Origin: Streptomyces sp. WAC 01529
GTDB lineage: Bacteria; Actinomycetota; Actinomycetes; Streptomycetales; Streptomycetaceae
DNA: 64,000 nt
Assembly (NCBI RefSeq): GCF_003945545.1
Contig: NZ_CP029617.1
Coordinates: 434,001 to 498,000, forward strand
Direction of reading: 5' to 3'
This document shows, in pieces, positions 7,418 through 19,900 of this stretch. The translations under genes and the position numbers were made by a program. Position 1 is the stretch's first letter; each line of letters begins with the position of its first letter. The notes below the pieces were generated by a model that did no database searches, was not told the DNA's origin, and saw nothing but the letters and a program-made list of their open reading frames with translations.

Positions 7418-10400
7418 TCAGAGGACTTCGCCTTCCTTCGTCCTTCGGCGCAGCGTCGGCCTGCTGGACTGCGCGAGGTCCTTCCACGTGTCCGACAGAC
7501 CGGCGACGGTGCGTACCGCGAAGAGGGTGCGGATGGACACCTCTTGGTTCAGCTGGGCCCGGATCAGGCCGACCAGCCTGATGGCCCGCAGCGAGTTGCC
7601 GCCGAGGTCGAAGAAGTCGTCGTCGATGCCGACCCGGCCCACCTCGAGCACGTCGGCGAACGCCTCGGTCAGCACTTGCTCGGTGCGGTTGCGCGGTGCC
7701 CGGTAGCGCCGCCCGTCGTCGAAGGCGGGCTCCGGCAGCGCGGCGCGGTCCACCCTGGCGCCGGGCGTCAGCGGCAGGTGTTCGAGGACCATGAACAGCG
7801 ACGGCACCATGTACTCCGGCAGCCGTCCGGCGGCGAAGCGGCGCAGCTCCTCGACCGCGAGGCCGTCCCCGCGGTCACGGCCGCCCGCCGGGACCACGTA
7901 GGCCACCAGGCGCTGCTGCCCGGTGTCGTCCTTGCCCGCGACCACGACGGACTGCGCGAGGCCGGGGTGCTCGGCCAGCGCCTCCTCGACCTCGGCCGCT
8001 TCGACGCGGACACCTCGTATCTCCGCCTGGGCGCCGGCCCGGCCCACGTACTCGACCAGGCCGTCGGCCCCTCGGCGCACCCGGTCGCCGGTGCGGTACA
8101 TGAGCCCGCCGGCCGAACCGAACGGACAGGGCACGAACCGCTCCGCCGTCTGCCCGGGTCGCCCGGCATGACCACGCGCCACCCCGGGCCCGGCCACGTA
8201 CAGCTCTCCGGTCACGCCGACGGGGACCGGTGCGAGGCCCGGTCCCAACACATAGAGGGCGGTGTCGTCCATGGGCCGCCCGCACAGGGTCGTCGCCGTG
8301 ACGCCGGGGCCGTTGACGACCGTCAGCTCGGGGCAGGCCTCCCGCACCCGGCGCACCGCGGCCTCGGGCACGCGGTCACCGCCGGTCCACACCTCGCGGA
8401 AGCCGGCGAGCTTCTCGGGGCGTTCCGCCGAGACGGCCGCGAACTGGGCCGTGGGCAGCCATGTCGTGGAGACCTGGTGCGCCTCTCGCAGCTCGGTCAG
8501 CGCGTCGATGTCGAGCTCTCCGGGAGGAGCGACGACCACCCGGCCGCCGTTCAGCAGCGGCACCCACAGTTCGAGGGCGAGCGCGTCGGAGGTGTGCGGC
8601 GCATGCCACAGCACGGTGTGGGGGCCGCTTTCTCGCCAGTGGCGGTCGAGGGCGAACCGCTCCATGTTCCGGTGTGTCACGGCGACGCCTGTGGGCGCGC
8701 CGGTCGCCGTGGAGCCGTGCACGACGGCGAGCAGGTTGTCCCGGTGCAGCGGGGCAAGAACCCCTTGCTCCGCGTCTCCGTCGGCGGTCTCCGAGCAGAT
8801 GTCGTCGAACAGGATCGCGGGGAGTCCCAGGTCTGCGGCGAACGCTTCGGCTGCCGTGGCATCGGTGAGCAGTACGCGCGCCGAGGAGTCACCGACCACC
8901 GACGCGATCCGCGCCGCCGGGAACGCCGGGTCCACCGGCAGATAGGCCCCGCCCGCCTTCGCGACCCCCAGCAGGGCGACGGCCAGGTCCACCGAGCGCG
9001 GCAGGGCCACCGCCGTGACCGTCTCGGGGCCGAGGCCGCGACGTCGCAGCGCCTCGGCCAGGCGGCCCGACCGCTCGTCCAGTTCCCGGTACGAGACCAC
9101 CGCGTCCCCGGACGCCATCGCGACGGCGTCGGGCGTCCGCTCCACCTGGCGGGCGAACAGCTCCGGAAGGGGCAGCCCCGGCAACGGCGCGTCCGTCGCG
9201 TCGGGTGCCGGAAGCACCTGGTCCCGCTCGGCGCCGCTCAGCACGTCCAGGGCGCCGACCGGCGCCTGGGGGCCCGCGGCCAGCAGGGCGCGGATGTGGG
9301 CGATCAGATCCGCGCCGATGGCGTGCAGGTCCGCGCGGGAGTACAGGCCCGCGGGGGCGTCGAGCCGGAAGCACAGATCGCTGTCGGGGCTTCCGTCGGT
9401 GCCGACCGCGATCGACAGTTCGTCGAAGGTGCCGGTCGTCGCGCAGAGGTAGCGCGCCGGGTGGTCGGCGAAGTGCAGTTGCTCCGCGAACTCGGTGACG
9501 TTCACGACGGCGCCGAAACTGCCGCGGTCGCTCAGGGCGGCGCCGCTCGCACGCTGGATCTCGGAGTAGTGGCAGGCGGTGTGGTCGAAGATCTCGTACG
9601 TCTCGTCGCCCAGCGTGTCGGCGATCTCGGTGAGGGTCGCACCGAGCGGAACCTTCGCCCGTACCGGCACCACGTTCACCGCGAGACCGGGTGTCCTGCT
9701 CGCCACTCCGACCCGGTTGCCCACGGCCAGCGAGAAGAGGAACTCGGGACGGTCGCAGCGGTGCCGGAAGAACACCGCCGCGGCCGCGGTGAGCATCGAC
9801 GACATCCACACGCCCATGGACTTCGCGGCCTCGGTCCACGCGTCCGCCTCGGCGCGCGGGACGGTCAGCGTCCGGCTCACCATGCCGATGGCACCCGCCA
9901 CTTCCGACCAGCGGTCGGCGCTGCTCAGGGGTGCGGAGAGCGCGGTCCGCGCCGGTTCGGGCAGGGCCGGGCACGGTACCTGCGCGGGCGCGGGCGAGTC
10001 CTTGAGGTAGTCACGCCAGAATTCCGTGTCCTCGGCGAATTTCGGGGAGGCGTGGTATTCCGCTGCCTCGTTCGTGAACGATTCGGTGTCCCACGAATGC
10101 GGTGGCTCCGGCGTCTTCTCACCCCGTGCCAGTGCCGTGTACACCTCGGCGAGGCGCCGCGACAGCAGGCCGGCCGCGCCGTACCCGTCCGATATCAGGT
10201 GGTGGTAGGCGATCACCACCAGCGAGCGGGTCGGCGCGAGTGTGACCACGCCCAGGCGGAACAACAGATCCCGCTCCAGGTCGAAGGGTTGGCGCACCAT
10301 CTCGGCGAGCGCTTCGCGCGCCGCCTGCTCGGGGTCGGACTCTGCGCTGAAGTCCAGGGAGAACGGCCGCCAGTCCCCCAGCTCCCGGGGCACGAGCCGC

Positions 10401-10666
10401 AGCCCGCCGCCGTCGTCGACGAAGTTGACCCGCAGCACTTCGGCCTCATCCAGCACGTGCCGGAACGCGGACTGCATGGCTGCCGTGTCCAGCTCGCCGT
10501 CCACATCCCACATGATCATCGCGTGGTTCAGTGAATCGGAAGCCATTTTCTGCGCCAGCCACATCCCTTTGTGCGCAGCCGGTGCGTCGAATGAACGCAA
10601 ACGGATCAACCCCTCAACAAATAGGCCCGGGAAGCGGAGGAATTCACAGATCGCCTCCACCTTCAT
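7418..10666 (-). CDS. NRPS C-A*-PCP with degenerate adenylation domain
   Basis: This is a 1,082-residue single module. The condensation domain keeps its catalytic HHLISDG (about residues 155-161). The PCP has LGGNSL near residue 1030, so both flanking domains look competent. The A domain (about 480-970) does not. A3 reads HGSTATGAPTGV instead of the usual SGSTGxPKGV. A5 reads NGPGVTATT with no Tyr. About 20 residues between A5 and GRP are missing. A10 reads LTPGARVDR, with Arg where the adenylating Lys should be. It follows the last PKS module in gene order, so its C domain probably joins the polyketide to the first amino acid. Its PCP would be loaded in trans. The frame starts at ATG 10666 without a clear ribosome site; TTG 10600 has GAGGGG nine bases upstream and is an alternative start. 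Confidence 0.9.
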   Translation of the reverse strand: MKVEAICEFLRFPGLFVEGLIRLRSFDAPAAHKGMWLAQKMASDSLNHAMIMWDVDGELDTAAMQSAFRHVLDEAEVLRVNFVDDGGGLRLVPRELGDWRPFSLDFSAESDPEQAAREALAEMVRQPFDLERDLLFRLGVVTLAPTRSLVVIAYHHLISDGYGAAGLLSRRLAEVYTALARGEKTPEPPHSWDTESFTNEAAEYHASPKFAEDTEFWRDYLKDSPAPAQVPCPALPEPARTALSAPLSSADRWSEVAGAIGMVSRTLTVPRAEADAWTEAAKSMGVWMSSMLTAAAAVFFRHRCDRPEFLFSLAVGNRVGVASRTPGLAVNVVPVRAKVPLGATLTEIADTLGDETYEIFDHTACHYSEIQRASGAALSDRGSFGAVVNVTEFAEQLHFADHPARYLCATTGTFDELSIAVGTDGSPDSDLCFRLDAPAGLYSRADLHAIGADLIAHIRALLAAGPQAPVGALDVLSGAERDQVLPAPDATDAPLPGLPLPELFARQVERTPDAVAMASGDAVVSYRELDERSGRLAEALRRRGLGPETVTAVALPRSVDLAVALLGVAKAGGAYLPVDPAFPAARIASVVGDSSARVLLTDATAAEAFAADLGLPAILFDDICSETADGDAEQGVLAPLHRDNLLAVVHGSTATGAPTGVAVTHRNMERFALDRHWRESGPHTVLWHAPHTSDALALELWVPLLNGGRVVVAPPGELDIDALTELREAHQVSTTWLPTAQFAAVSAERPEKLAGFREVWTGGDRVPEAAVRRVREACPELTVVNGPGVTATTLCGRPMDDTALYVLGPGLAPVPVGVTGELYVAGPGVARGHAGRPGQTAERFVPCPFGSAGGLMYRTGDRVRRGADGLVEYVGRAGAQAEIRGVRVEAAEVEEALAEHPGLAQSVVVAGKDDTGQQRLVAYVVPAGGRDRGDGLAVEELRRFAAGRLPEYMVPSLFMVLEHLPLTPGARVDRAALPEPAFDDGRRYRAPRNRTEQVLTEAFADVLEVGRVGIDDDFFDLGGNSLRAIRLVGLIRAQLNQEVSIRTLFAVRTVAGLSDTWKDLAQSSRPTLRRRTKEGEVL

Positions 10667-10731
10667 GAAGGCGGATCAGCCGGTCAAGACAGTTGGGTTC
10701 CGGGGCGGGACAGGCCGCCGTCGACTTGCGG

Positions 10732-10749
10732 TGTCCCGCCGGCGGGACA
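10732..10749. promoter_or_regulatory. Cluster palindrome, copy 2 (perfect; upstream of C-A*-PCP gene)
   Basis: TGTCCCGCCGGCGGGACA is a perfect 18-bp palindrome with CGCCGGCG at its centre. It sits in the 136-base gap between the last PKS gene and the NRPS gene, 66 bases before ATG 10666. From memory, LmbU of the lincomycin cluster is reported to bind a CGCCGGCG-centred palindrome, which makes the LmbU-like protein at the left edge the first candidate to bind here. Confidence 0.7.
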
Positions 10750-10802
10750 TCCCGCGCGACGCGGAGCTGCCGGGCGCTGAGGGATTCCGGAGTGCGGACG
10801 TA

Positions 10803-13800
10803 TTACCGCGGATCCCGGCCGGTCATCGAGGACATGATGTGCCCGGTGATCAGTCTGGGCGTCGGATGCCGCAGCACCACATTCGCCCTCAGCTTGACTC
10901 CGGTCGTCGCGGCCAGTCGTTTGCTCAGCTCCACCGACAGCATCGAGTCGAAACCGATCTCCCCGAATTTCTGGTCGGGGTCGAGGGCCTCCGCGGAGGG
11001 GTGTCCGAGTACGACGGCGACCTTCTCCAGGACGTGGTCCAGCAGGAGCGCTTCGGCCTCGTCGGCGGGGAGCGTGGCGAGCTTGTCCGACAGGGGGACG
11101 AGTTGTCCGTCGTCCGCGGGGAGGTCGATCGAGGGCACCTCCTCCGGCGCCGCCGCGGGCGAGGGGGCGTTCAGCCAGTAGCGGCGTCGCTGGAAGGCGT
11201 AGGTGGGCAGGTCCACCACCCGTGCTCCGCGACCCGCGAACACCGCGGGCCACTCCACCTCCACCCCCGACACCCACGCCTCACCCAACGAGGCATAAAA
11301 CCGCCCCAGCCCACCCTCACCACGGCGCAACGTCCCCACCGCCGCCACCTCACACCCGACATCCTCAGCGGTATCCACCACCCCCAACGTCAACACCGGA
11401 TGCGCACTGGACTCCACAAACACCCGAAACCCATCCCCCAACAACGACCGCACCACCGGCTCAAAACCCACCGGCCGACGGCAATTCTCAAACCAATACC
11501 CCGCATCCAACTCCGACCCGTCCAACACCCCACCCGTCACCGTCGAATACAACGGCACCGACCCCACCCGAGGCCGCACAAAACCCAGCAACCCAACCAA
11601 CCGCTCCCGCAACCGATCCACCTGCCCACAATGCGAAGCAACCGTCGCCGGCACCACCCGCGCCCGCACACCCTCCACACCCAACGCGGCAACAAACTCC
11701 TCCAACGCCGCCACCTCACCCGCCACCGTCACCGCACGAGGACCATTCACCCCCGCCACAGACAACCGACCCCCAAACACCCCCAACCGCTCCTCCACCT
11801 CCCCACACGACAACGCCACCGACGCCACCGCACCACACCCCACCAACTCATCCGCGAACAACTGCGAACGCACCACCACCAACCGCGCCGCATCCCCCAA
11901 CGACAACGCACCCGCCACACACGCCGCCGCAATCTCCCCCTGCGAACTCCCCACCACCGCCGAAGGCACCACCCCACACGAACGCCACAACTCCGCCAAC
12001 GACACCATCACCGCGAACAACACCGGCTGCACCACCTCAATACGATCCAAAGACGGCGCACCCTCCACCCCCCTCAACACATCCACAACCCGCCACCCCA
12101 CCCACTCCTCAACCGCCCCCGCACACTCCCCCAACCGCGCCGCGAACACCGGCGAAGAATCCAACAACTCCACCGCCATCCCCACCCACTGCGACCCCTG
12201 ACCCGGAAACACCAACACCGTCCGGCCGTCGATGTCGGCCGTTCCGCGCACCACCGGCTCGGCGAGTTCTTTCAGCAGTTGGTCCCTGTCCGCGCCGACC
12301 ACGACCGCACGGTGCGAGAACGCCGACCGCGAGACCGCGAGCGACAGCCCCACGTCCGCCACCGACACATCCGCCCCGGCACCCGTGGCCAAGAACTCCC
12401 CGAGCCGCCCCGCCTGCGCCTCCAGCGCCGCCACGCTCTTGCCCGACACCACCCACGGCAGCGGACCGTCCGCGGCGCCCGCGTCCGGGCCGGGCCGGGC
12501 GGCCGGTTCCAGCGGAGGTTCCTCTTCCAGGATGACGTGCGCGTTGGTGCCGCTGACCCCGAAGGACGACACCCCGACGCGACGCGGACCGTCCGGCCGG
12601 GCCCACGCGCGCCCCTCCTTCAGCAGTTCGACGGCGCCGGATGACCAGTCCACGTGTTGCGAGGGCGTATCGGCGTGCAGGGTCCCCGGCAGGAACCCGT
12701 GCCGCATGGCCATCACCATCTTGATCACACCCGCGACCCCGGCGGCGGCCTGGGCGTGGCCCATGTTCGACTTCACGGACCCCAGCCACAGCGGCCTGCC
12801 CTGGGCGCGGTCCTGCCCGTAGGTCGCCAGCAGCGCACCCGCCTCGATGGGGTCCCCGAGCGCGGTTCCGGTGCCATGGGCCTCGACCGCGTCCACGTCC
12901 CGGGCCGCGACCCCCGCGTTCGCCAGCGCCTTGCGGATCACCTTCTCCTGGGCGCGTCCGTTGGGGGCGGTCAGTCCGTTGCTCGCCCCGTCCTGGTTCA
13001 CCGCGGAACCACGCAGGACCGCCAGCACCGGGTGGCCGTTGCGGCGGGCGTCGGACAACCGTTCAAGCAGCAGCACACCCACGCCCTCCGCCCAGCCGGT
13101 CCCGTCGGCTCCGTCCGCGAAGGCCTTGCAGCGGCCGTCGGCCGACAGCGCGCGCTGCCGGGAGAACTCCACGAGGGTCGCGGGCGTCGACATCACCGAG
13201 GCTCCGCCGGCCAGTGCGAGCGAGCACTCGCCCGAGCGCAGTGACTGCGCCGCCAGGTGCAGGGCCACGAGCGACGACGAACACGCCGTGTCCACCGACA
13301 TCGCGGGCCCGGTGAACCCCATCTCGTACGCCACCCTGCCGGAGGCGACGCTCAGCGTGCTGCCGTGCAGGAGGTAGCCCTCCAGCTCGTGCGTGCTCGT
13401 CTCCAGGAAACGCGCCCCGTACTCGGGCGAGCTCACCCCGGTGAAGACGCCGACGTCGGCCCCTCGTACACCGGCGGGGACGATGCCCGCCCGCTCGAAG
13501 ACCTCCCATGACGTCTCCAGGAGCAGGCGCTGCTGCGGGTCGGTCGCCAGCGCCTCACGCGGGCTGATGCCGAAGAAGTCCGCGTCGAATCCGGCCACGT
13601 CCGTCAGGAACCCGCCATGACGTACGTACGAGCGGCCGGCGGTGTCGGGGTCCGGGTCGTACAGGTCCCGCCACCCGCGGTCCCGCGGGAACTCGTCCAC
13701 GGCGTCCCGGCCGGCGCGGACCACCTCCCACAGCTCCTCGGGCGACGACACGCCCCCCGGGTAGCGGCAGGCCATGGCCACCACGGCGATCGGCTCGCCG

Positions 13801-13919
13801 CGGCCGGCCTTCAGCGCGTCGTTCTCCTGCCGGAGGCGGTCGCGCTCCTCGATCAGGGTGCGCAGCGCCCGCTGGATCCGGTCCGTGCCCTCCGCTGTGC
13901 GATCCGGCGAGTCGCTCAT
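10803..13919 (-). CDS. Type I PKS, one module KS-AT-ACP (extension module 6)
   Basis: This 1,038-residue protein begins with a coiled docking segment (residues 10-38). It then has KS ([18 protein letters not shown]), AT and ACP ([10 protein letters not shown]). There is no reductive domain, so the beta-keto group formed here is kept. The AT is atypical: GSSQG replaces GHSQG, and VASH stands where methylmalonyl ATs have YASH and malonyl ATs HAFH. Its extender is therefore probably neither common unit. The AT DNA is nearly identical to that of module 2 in the big PKS. The gene starts 1 base after the stop of the upstream PKS gene, with a GAGGGG ribosome site. The protein ends soon after the ACP without a docking helix, as expected if it passes the chain to an NRPS, here the C-A*-PCP protein. 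Confidence 0.92.
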   Translation of the reverse strand: MSDSPDRTAEGTDRIQRALRTLIEERDRLRQENDALKAGRGEPIAVVAMACRYPGGVSSPEELWEVVRAGRDAVDEFPRDRGWRDLYDPDPDTAGRSYVRHGGFLTDVAGFDADFFGISPREALATDPQQRLLLETSWEVFERAGIVPAGVRGADVGVFTGVSSPEYGARFLETSTHELEGYLLHGSTLSVASGRVAYEMGFTGPAMSVDTACSSSLVALHLAAQSLRSGECSLALAGGASVMSTPATLVEFSRQRALSADGRCKAFADGADGTGWAEGVGVLLLERLSDARRNGHPVLAVLRGSAVNQDGASNGLTAPNGRAQEKVIRKALANAGVAARDVDAVEAHGTGTALGDPIEAGALLATYGQDRAQGRPLWLGSVKSNMGHAQAAAGVAGVIKMVMAMRHGFLPGTLHADTPSQHVDWSSGAVELLKEGRAWARPDGPRRVGVSSFGVSGTNAHVILEEEPPLEPAARPGPDAGAADGPLPWVVSGKSVAALEAQAGRLGEFLATGAGADVSVADVGLSLAVSRSAFSHRAVVVGADRDQLLKELAEPVVRGTADIDGRTVLVFPGQGSQWVGMAVELLDSSPVFAARLGECAGAVEEWVGWRVVDVLRGVEGAPSLDRIEVVQPVLFAVMVSLAELWRSCGVVPSAVVGSSQGEIAAACVAGALSLGDAARLVVVRSQLFADELVGCGAVASVALSCGEVEERLGVFGGRLSVAGVNGPRAVTVAGEVAALEEFVAALGVEGVRARVVPATVASHCGQVDRLRERLVGLLGFVRPRVGSVPLYSTVTGGVLDGSELDAGYWFENCRRPVGFEPVVRSLLGDGFRVFVESSAHPVLTLGVVDTAEDVGCEVAAVGTLRRGEGGLGRFYASLGEAWVSGVEVEWPAVFAGRGARVVDLPTYAFQRRRYWLNAPSPAAAPEEVPSIDLPADDGQLVPLSDKLATLPADEAEALLLDHVLEKVAVVLGHPSAEALDPDQKFGEIGFDSMLSVELSKRLAATTGVKLRANVVLRHPTPRLITGHIMSSMTGRDPR
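11191..12228. repeat. VASH-type AT cassette, copy in PKS module 6
   Basis: These 1,038 bases match 31177-32214 with no indel. I saw only three mismatches, two near 11230-11240 and one near 11587. The coding strand uses many G- and T-ending codons (TTG, GGG, GTG, TTT, GAT), while the flanking KS and ACP sequence is C-rich at third positions. The block covers essentially the whole AT plus the post-AT linker, the unit that recombination exchanges in PKS evolution. Confidence 0.88.
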
Positions 13920-13920
13920 G

Positions 13921-16900
13921 TCACTTGCCCCTCTCGTCCAGAGCCAGGTCGACCAGTGCTTCCACGTCCATGGCCGCCAGTTCGCCGGCCTCCCGGCCCG
14001 CGTTCGTGTCCCCGTCCGGCACCGGTCCGTCGGCGTCCGGTCGAGGCGGGTCGGCGCACGCCAGGACCAGGTCCAAGAGGCCCGCGCTGCGCAGGCCGTC
14101 GATGGAGATGGTGCGCAGTACGTCCCTGATCTCCGCGTCCTCGGCGGCGCCCGGGTCCGGTGCCGGACGGAGCAGATCGCAGAGGTGTCGGCTCAGCTCC
14201 CGTGGGGTCGGGTAGCTGAAGACGAGGGTGGACGGCAGCCGGAGCCCGGTCGCCGATGCCAGGCGGTTGCAGAGTTCGACGGCTGTCAGCGAGTCGAATC
14301 CGAGGTGGGTGAACGCCTGGTCGGCTTCGACCGCCGCGCCGGTGGGGTGGCCGAGCACGAGGGCGGCCTGCTCGCGGACCCGGTCGAGGACGGTCGCCTG
14401 GGCCTCGTCCTCCGGCAGACCGGCCAGTTGGGCGGGCAGGGCGAGGGGGCCGCTCTCCCTGGTCGCGCTCGTCCGGTTCCTGCCGGGACGGCTGCCGTCG
14501 ACCAGGTCGCGCAGGAGGAGCGGCAGTTCGTCGCCGCCCTTGTCGCGGAGTGCGGAGAGGTCCATCCGGGCCGGGACCAGCACCGGCTTGTCCAGCGCGC
14601 ACGCCGAGTCGAACAGGGCAAGCGCCTCGGGTGTCGGCATCGCGGCGACGCTGAGGCGCCGGGTCCTCGAGAGGTCGGCCCGGTCCAGTCCCGCCGTCAT
14701 GCCGCTGCGCTCTTCCCACCAGCCCCAGCACAGTGACGTGCCGGCCAGGCCGGACGCCCTGCGCCGGGCCGCCAGACCGTCCAGGAAGGTGTTGGCCGCG
14801 GCGTAGTTCGCCTGGCCCGCGCTGCCGAGCGTGCCCGCAAGCGCGGAGAACTGGACGAATGCCGACAGGGTGTGTTCCCGGGTCAGTTCGTGCAGGTTGA
14901 CCGCACCGCCGACCTTCGCCCGCAGCGCGCGTCCCAGGCTCTCGGCGGTCAGCGACTCGACGGTGCCGTCCGCCAGTTCACCCGCGGCGTGCACGACCGC
15001 CGTCAGCGGGTGCTCGCGCGGCATGTCCGCCAGCAGGTCCGCCACGGCGGCCCGGTCCGCGACATCACAGGTCACGACGGTGACCGTGGCGCCCGCCGTC
15101 TCCAGGTCCGCGACCAGCTCGGGGACCCCCTCGGCCGCGGGGCCCCGACGGCTCGCCAGCACCAGGCTCCGTACGCCGTGGGCGGTGACGAGGTGCCGTG
15201 CCACCAGCGAGCCCACTCCCCCGGTCCCGCCGGTGACCAGTACGGTCCCGCCGCCGAAGGCGTCGCCCACCTCAAGGATCAGCTTGCCGATGTGGCGGCC
15301 CTGGCTCATCTCGCGGAACGCCGTGCGCGCGTCGCGGATGTTCCGGACGGAGAGGGGGTTCAGCCGCACCCGCCCGTCGGCGAACAGCTCCATGACGGCC
15401 CGCAGCATCTCCTGGGTGGCGTCGGGGCCTTCTTCGTAGAGGTCGAAGGCCCGGTAGTCGACCCCGGGGTGGTCGGACGCCACTTGCCGGGGGTCGCGGA
15501 TGTCCGTCTTGCCCATCTCGATGAAGTGGCCGCCCCTGGGGAGCAGCCTCAGCGAGGCGTCGACGAACTTGTGCGCGAGGGAGTTCAGTACGACATCCAC
15601 GCCGCGACCGTCCGAGGAGGCGAGGAATTTCTCCGCGAACTCCAGGTCCCGTGACGACGCGAGGTGCTCGTCGTCCAGGCCGAGCGCGCGCAGGGCGGGC
15701 CACTTGGCCGGGCTCGCGGTCGCGTATATCTCGGCTCCGACGTGCTTCGCCAGCTGTACGGCGGCCATGCCGACGCCGCCCGCCGCGGCGTGGACGAGGA
15801 TGCGCTGGCCCTTCTCGAGCTTCATCACGCGGAAGAGCGCGTGGTAGGCGGTGAGGAAGGCGCTCGGCACGGACGCCGCTTGGGCGTGGCTCCACCCGTC
15901 GGGGACGGGCACGAGCAGCCGCTGGTCCGTCACGGCCACGCGCCCGAAGGCGCCGGAGAACGCGCCCATGACTCGGTCGCCCGGGGAGAGACCGGTGACG
16001 TCGTCCGCCACCTCGAGCACCGTTCCCGCGCCCTCGCTGCCGAGTTCGGTGCCGACGGCCGTCCTGCCCACCAGTCCCAGGGCGATCGTGACGTCCCGGA
16101 AGCTGAGCCCCGCCGCCTGCACGGCGACGCGGACCTGTCCGCTCGTCAGGGGTGCCGTCACCTCGGGGCACGGGACCCAGGTCAGGTTCTCCAGTGTCCC
16201 CTTGGCCGGGATGCCCAGCCGGTGGGCGCCTGCCGGAGGCGGTTCGAGCTGGTGGTGCGCGGGTGCGGCGGGCGTCAGACGGGGTACGAGGTAGGCGCCT
16301 TCGCGCAGCGCCAGCTGGTCCTCACCGAGGGCGAGCGCATCCGGGAAGCGGGACCAGGAGGTCTCGTCGTCGTCGATGTCCACCAGCCGGAACCTGCCGG
16401 GGTGCTCGGTCTGGGCGGACCGGATCAGACCCCACACGGACGCGCCGGGGAGGCTCTCGACGCTCTCGTCGCCGCTGGTGTCGACGGCGCGGCGGGTGAG
16501 CACCACCAGCGTGGAGTCGGCGATCCGTTCCTCTGCGAGGAACCGTTGGACCCGGTCGAGTACGCGCGTGTCCACGTCGGCGACCTCGGCGAACAGATCC
16601 GGGCCGGCGGCGGTGAAGTCGTCCGGGCAAAGGACGAGGTGCCGGGGGGCCTCCCCTGAGAGGACGTCGTCCATGGACGCGTACGACACGGCGTTCCCGC
16701 CGCCCGTCCCGGTGAGCCGCGAGGCCAGGCCGTTGTCCGCCCCCCACACGCCCCACCGCTCGCGGGGGGTTTCCCGCTCGCTCTGCTGGAGCGGTCGCCA
16801 TCGCGTTTCGAACAGTGCTTGCTCGTGCCCGCCTCGTGCCGCGCGCAGTTGCTCGGGACCGGCCGGGCGGAACGTCAGCGCCTCGACGTGTGCGAGGGGC

Positions 16901-19900
16901 CGGCCCTGCTCGTCGGCGATCGCCAGGGACACGGCGGCGTCGCCCGCCGGGGTCATCCGGACCTTCACGCTTGGGCCACACCGACCGCTCAGCTCCACCC
17001 CTGACCAGGAGAAGGGCATCCAGCCCCGGCCGTCGGCCATGTCGAGGAGACCGCCTGCCGCCACCGCGTGCAGCACCGAGTCGATCAGCGCCGGGTGCAA
17101 CGCGAACCCGCCGTCGCCCAAGCCGTCGTCGGCCGACGGCAGAGCGGCCCGCACATAGAGATCGCCGCCGTGCTGCCACACCTCGCGCAGCCCGCGGAAG
17201 GTCGGCCCGTACTCGAACCCCGTGTCCGCGAGGGAGTCGTAGAAACCGTCGAGGGCGAGCGGGCGCGCCCCGGCCGGTGGCCACACGGCGAGCGAGTGCG
17301 CGTCCTCGGCCCGTACGGCCGTCGCCCGCGGTGTGCTCGGTGACAGGCTCCCCGTCGCGTGCCGGGTCCAGCCGCCCACCGCCCGGTCGTCGTCGCCGGG
17401 GCGTGAGTACACGTCCAGGGAGCGGTGCCCCGTCTCGTCCGCCGCTCCGACGACGACACGCATGCGCACGTCACCGGTGTCGGGGAGGATCAGGGGGACT
17501 TCCAGGGAGAGTCCCTCGATCACCGCGCACCCGACGAAGTCGCCCACCCACAGCGCCAGGTCGAGGTAGGCCGTGCCGGGTACGACGACCGCGCCGAACG
17601 CGGCGTGATCGGCCAGCCAGTCGTGGGTCCGCAGGGACCACAGGTCGGTGAAGACCACTTCGCCGGTGCCCGGGTGGTCCACCACGGCGCCGAGCAGCGG
17701 GTGCTCCGGAGCCGAGAGACCGGCGGCGGCCACGTCCGCCGCGCCCGCCCTCTCCGAGGGGTCGAGCCAGTAACGCTGCCGCTCGAACGCGTACGTCGGA
17801 AGAGCGACCCGTCGGCGCGCGCCGAACAGGGCGGGCCACTCCACGGACCCGCCCCGGACGTGGAGTTGGGCCAGCGAGCCGACCACCGCGTCCACCGCTC
17901 CACGGTCGCGCCGCGACGCCGAAAGCACCACCGTGTCGACCGCGTCCTCATCGGCGAAGGCTTCCCTGGTGATGCTCGCGAGGGCCGATCCCGGGCCTAC
18001 GTCGAGGAAGACCTGCGCACCGGCGGCACGCGTGTACTTCACCGCGTCGAAGAAGCGGACGGGTTCGCGGACGTGCTTCACCCAGTGCTCGACGGACGTC
18101 AGCTCCGCGAGCGTGGCCTCGCGGCCCAGCCGGGTCGAGACGACCGGGATCTCCAACTCGCCCACGGGCAACGCGTCGATGGACCGAGCGAAGTCGTCCA
18201 GGATCGGGTCCATGAGCGGGGAGTGGAACGCGTGGTCCACCTTCAGCGGTTTCGCCTGTGTGCCGTCGGCGACGAGCCGGTCCCGGAGTGCGAGGACTTC
18301 GTCGTGGCTGCCCGAGACCACCACGGAGTCCGGGCCGTTGACAGCGGCGACGCCGAGACGGTCGTACGAGCGGAGCAGGATGCTCATGTCGGCCTCCGAG
18401 GCGCGCACCGCCAGCATGGCGCCCCGCTCGGTGACCTCCTGCATGGCCCGTCCCCGTGCGGCCACGAGCCTCGTCGCGCTGTCCAGGTCGATTGCGCCGG
18501 AGACGTGGGCGGCGGTGATCTCGCCGACCGAGTGGCCGATCAGGTGATCCGGCCGAGGGCAGTGCCGCGTCAGGAGCCGGTACATGCTGACCTGAAGGGC
18601 GAAGAGCGCCGGTTGCGCGACGTCGGTTCGCCGCGCTTGGGCTTCCGGTGGCGCGTCGGCCACGAGCAGGGGTTTCAGCGCGTAGGGCAGATGGGCGTCG
18701 AAGCGTTCGCAGACCTCGTCGAGGCTCTGCGCGAAGACGGGGAACGCGTCGTACAGCTCCCGCGCCACCCCGACCCACCCCGCCCCCTGCCCCGGGAACA
18801 TGAGGACGGAGCCACCGAGTCTGCCCGCGGCGCCGCACACCACCCCGGCGGACTCCGTGCCGTCGCTCAGCGATGCCAGGCCCGCAAGGAGTTCCTCCCG
18901 GTCACGGCCGAGCACCACCGCGCGGTGCTCGAACAGCGCCCGGCTCGACACCAGGGAGAAGCCCGCGTCAGCGATGTCCAGGTCCGTGTCGGCGGCGGCG
19001 AAGTCACGCAGCTTCGCCGCCTGCGCCCGCAGGGCTTGCCGCGACCGCGCGGACACGATCCACGGCACCAATCCGGCCGCGGTGCCGGGCGTCGTGTCCT
19101 GCTCGGGGGGCGGCTCGATGGCCGGGGCCTCGGGAGCCTGCTCGATGATCAGGTGCGCGTTGGTGCCGCTGACGCCGAACGCCGACACCGCCGCCCGCCG
19201 GGGCCGCCCCTCGGGCGTCGGCCAGGGCCGCGCCTTCGTGAGCGGTTCCACCGCGCCGGCCGACCAGTCCACGTGCGGCGTCGGCTCGTCCAGGTGCAGT
19301 GTCCTCGGGAGCGTGCCGTGGCGCATGGCCATGACCATCTTGATGACGCCCGCCGCGCCCGCCGCGCACTGCGGGTGGCCGATGTTCGACTTCACCGACC
19401 CCAGCCACAGCGGCCGGTCGGCGGGCCGGTCCTTGCCGTAGGTGGCGATCAGCGCCTGTGCCTCGATCGGATCGCCCAGCGTGGTGCCCGTGCCGTGTGC
19501 CTCGACGGCGTCCACCTGGTCCGCCGTCAGCCGCGCGTTGGCGAGGGCCTGGCGGATGACGCGTTGCTGGGAGGGGCCGTTGGGGGCGGTGAGGCCGTTG
19601 GAGGCGCCGTCCTGGTTGACGGCCGAGCCACGCACGACAGCAAGCACGTGATGGCCGTTTCGGCGCGCGTCGGAGAGGCGTTCGAGCAGCAGCATGCCCA
19701 CGCCCTCACCCCAGGCCGTGCCGTCCGCGGCGGAGGCGAAGGGCTTGCACCGGCCGTCCGGGGCCAGCCCGCGCTGGCGGCTGAACTCGATGAACACGCC
19801 GGGCATCGCCATGACCGTCACGCCGCCCGCCAGGGCCATCGAGCACTCGCCGTTCCGCAGCGCCTGGGCCGCCATGTGCAGCGTCACCAGCGACGACGAG

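Noticed and set aside
7388..10534. Plus-strand open frame opposite the C-A*-PCP NRPS
   Set aside because: Antisense shadow: Arg/Gly/His-rich without motifs, while the minus strand carries HHLISDG and LGGNSL.
14180..15250. Inactive KR in extension module 5, because its stereo motif is ELAD rather than LDD
   Set aside because: The NADPH motif [10 protein letters not shown] and catalytic NYAAAN are present; the hydroxyl is removed by the DH and ER anyway, so the motif does not argue for inactivity.
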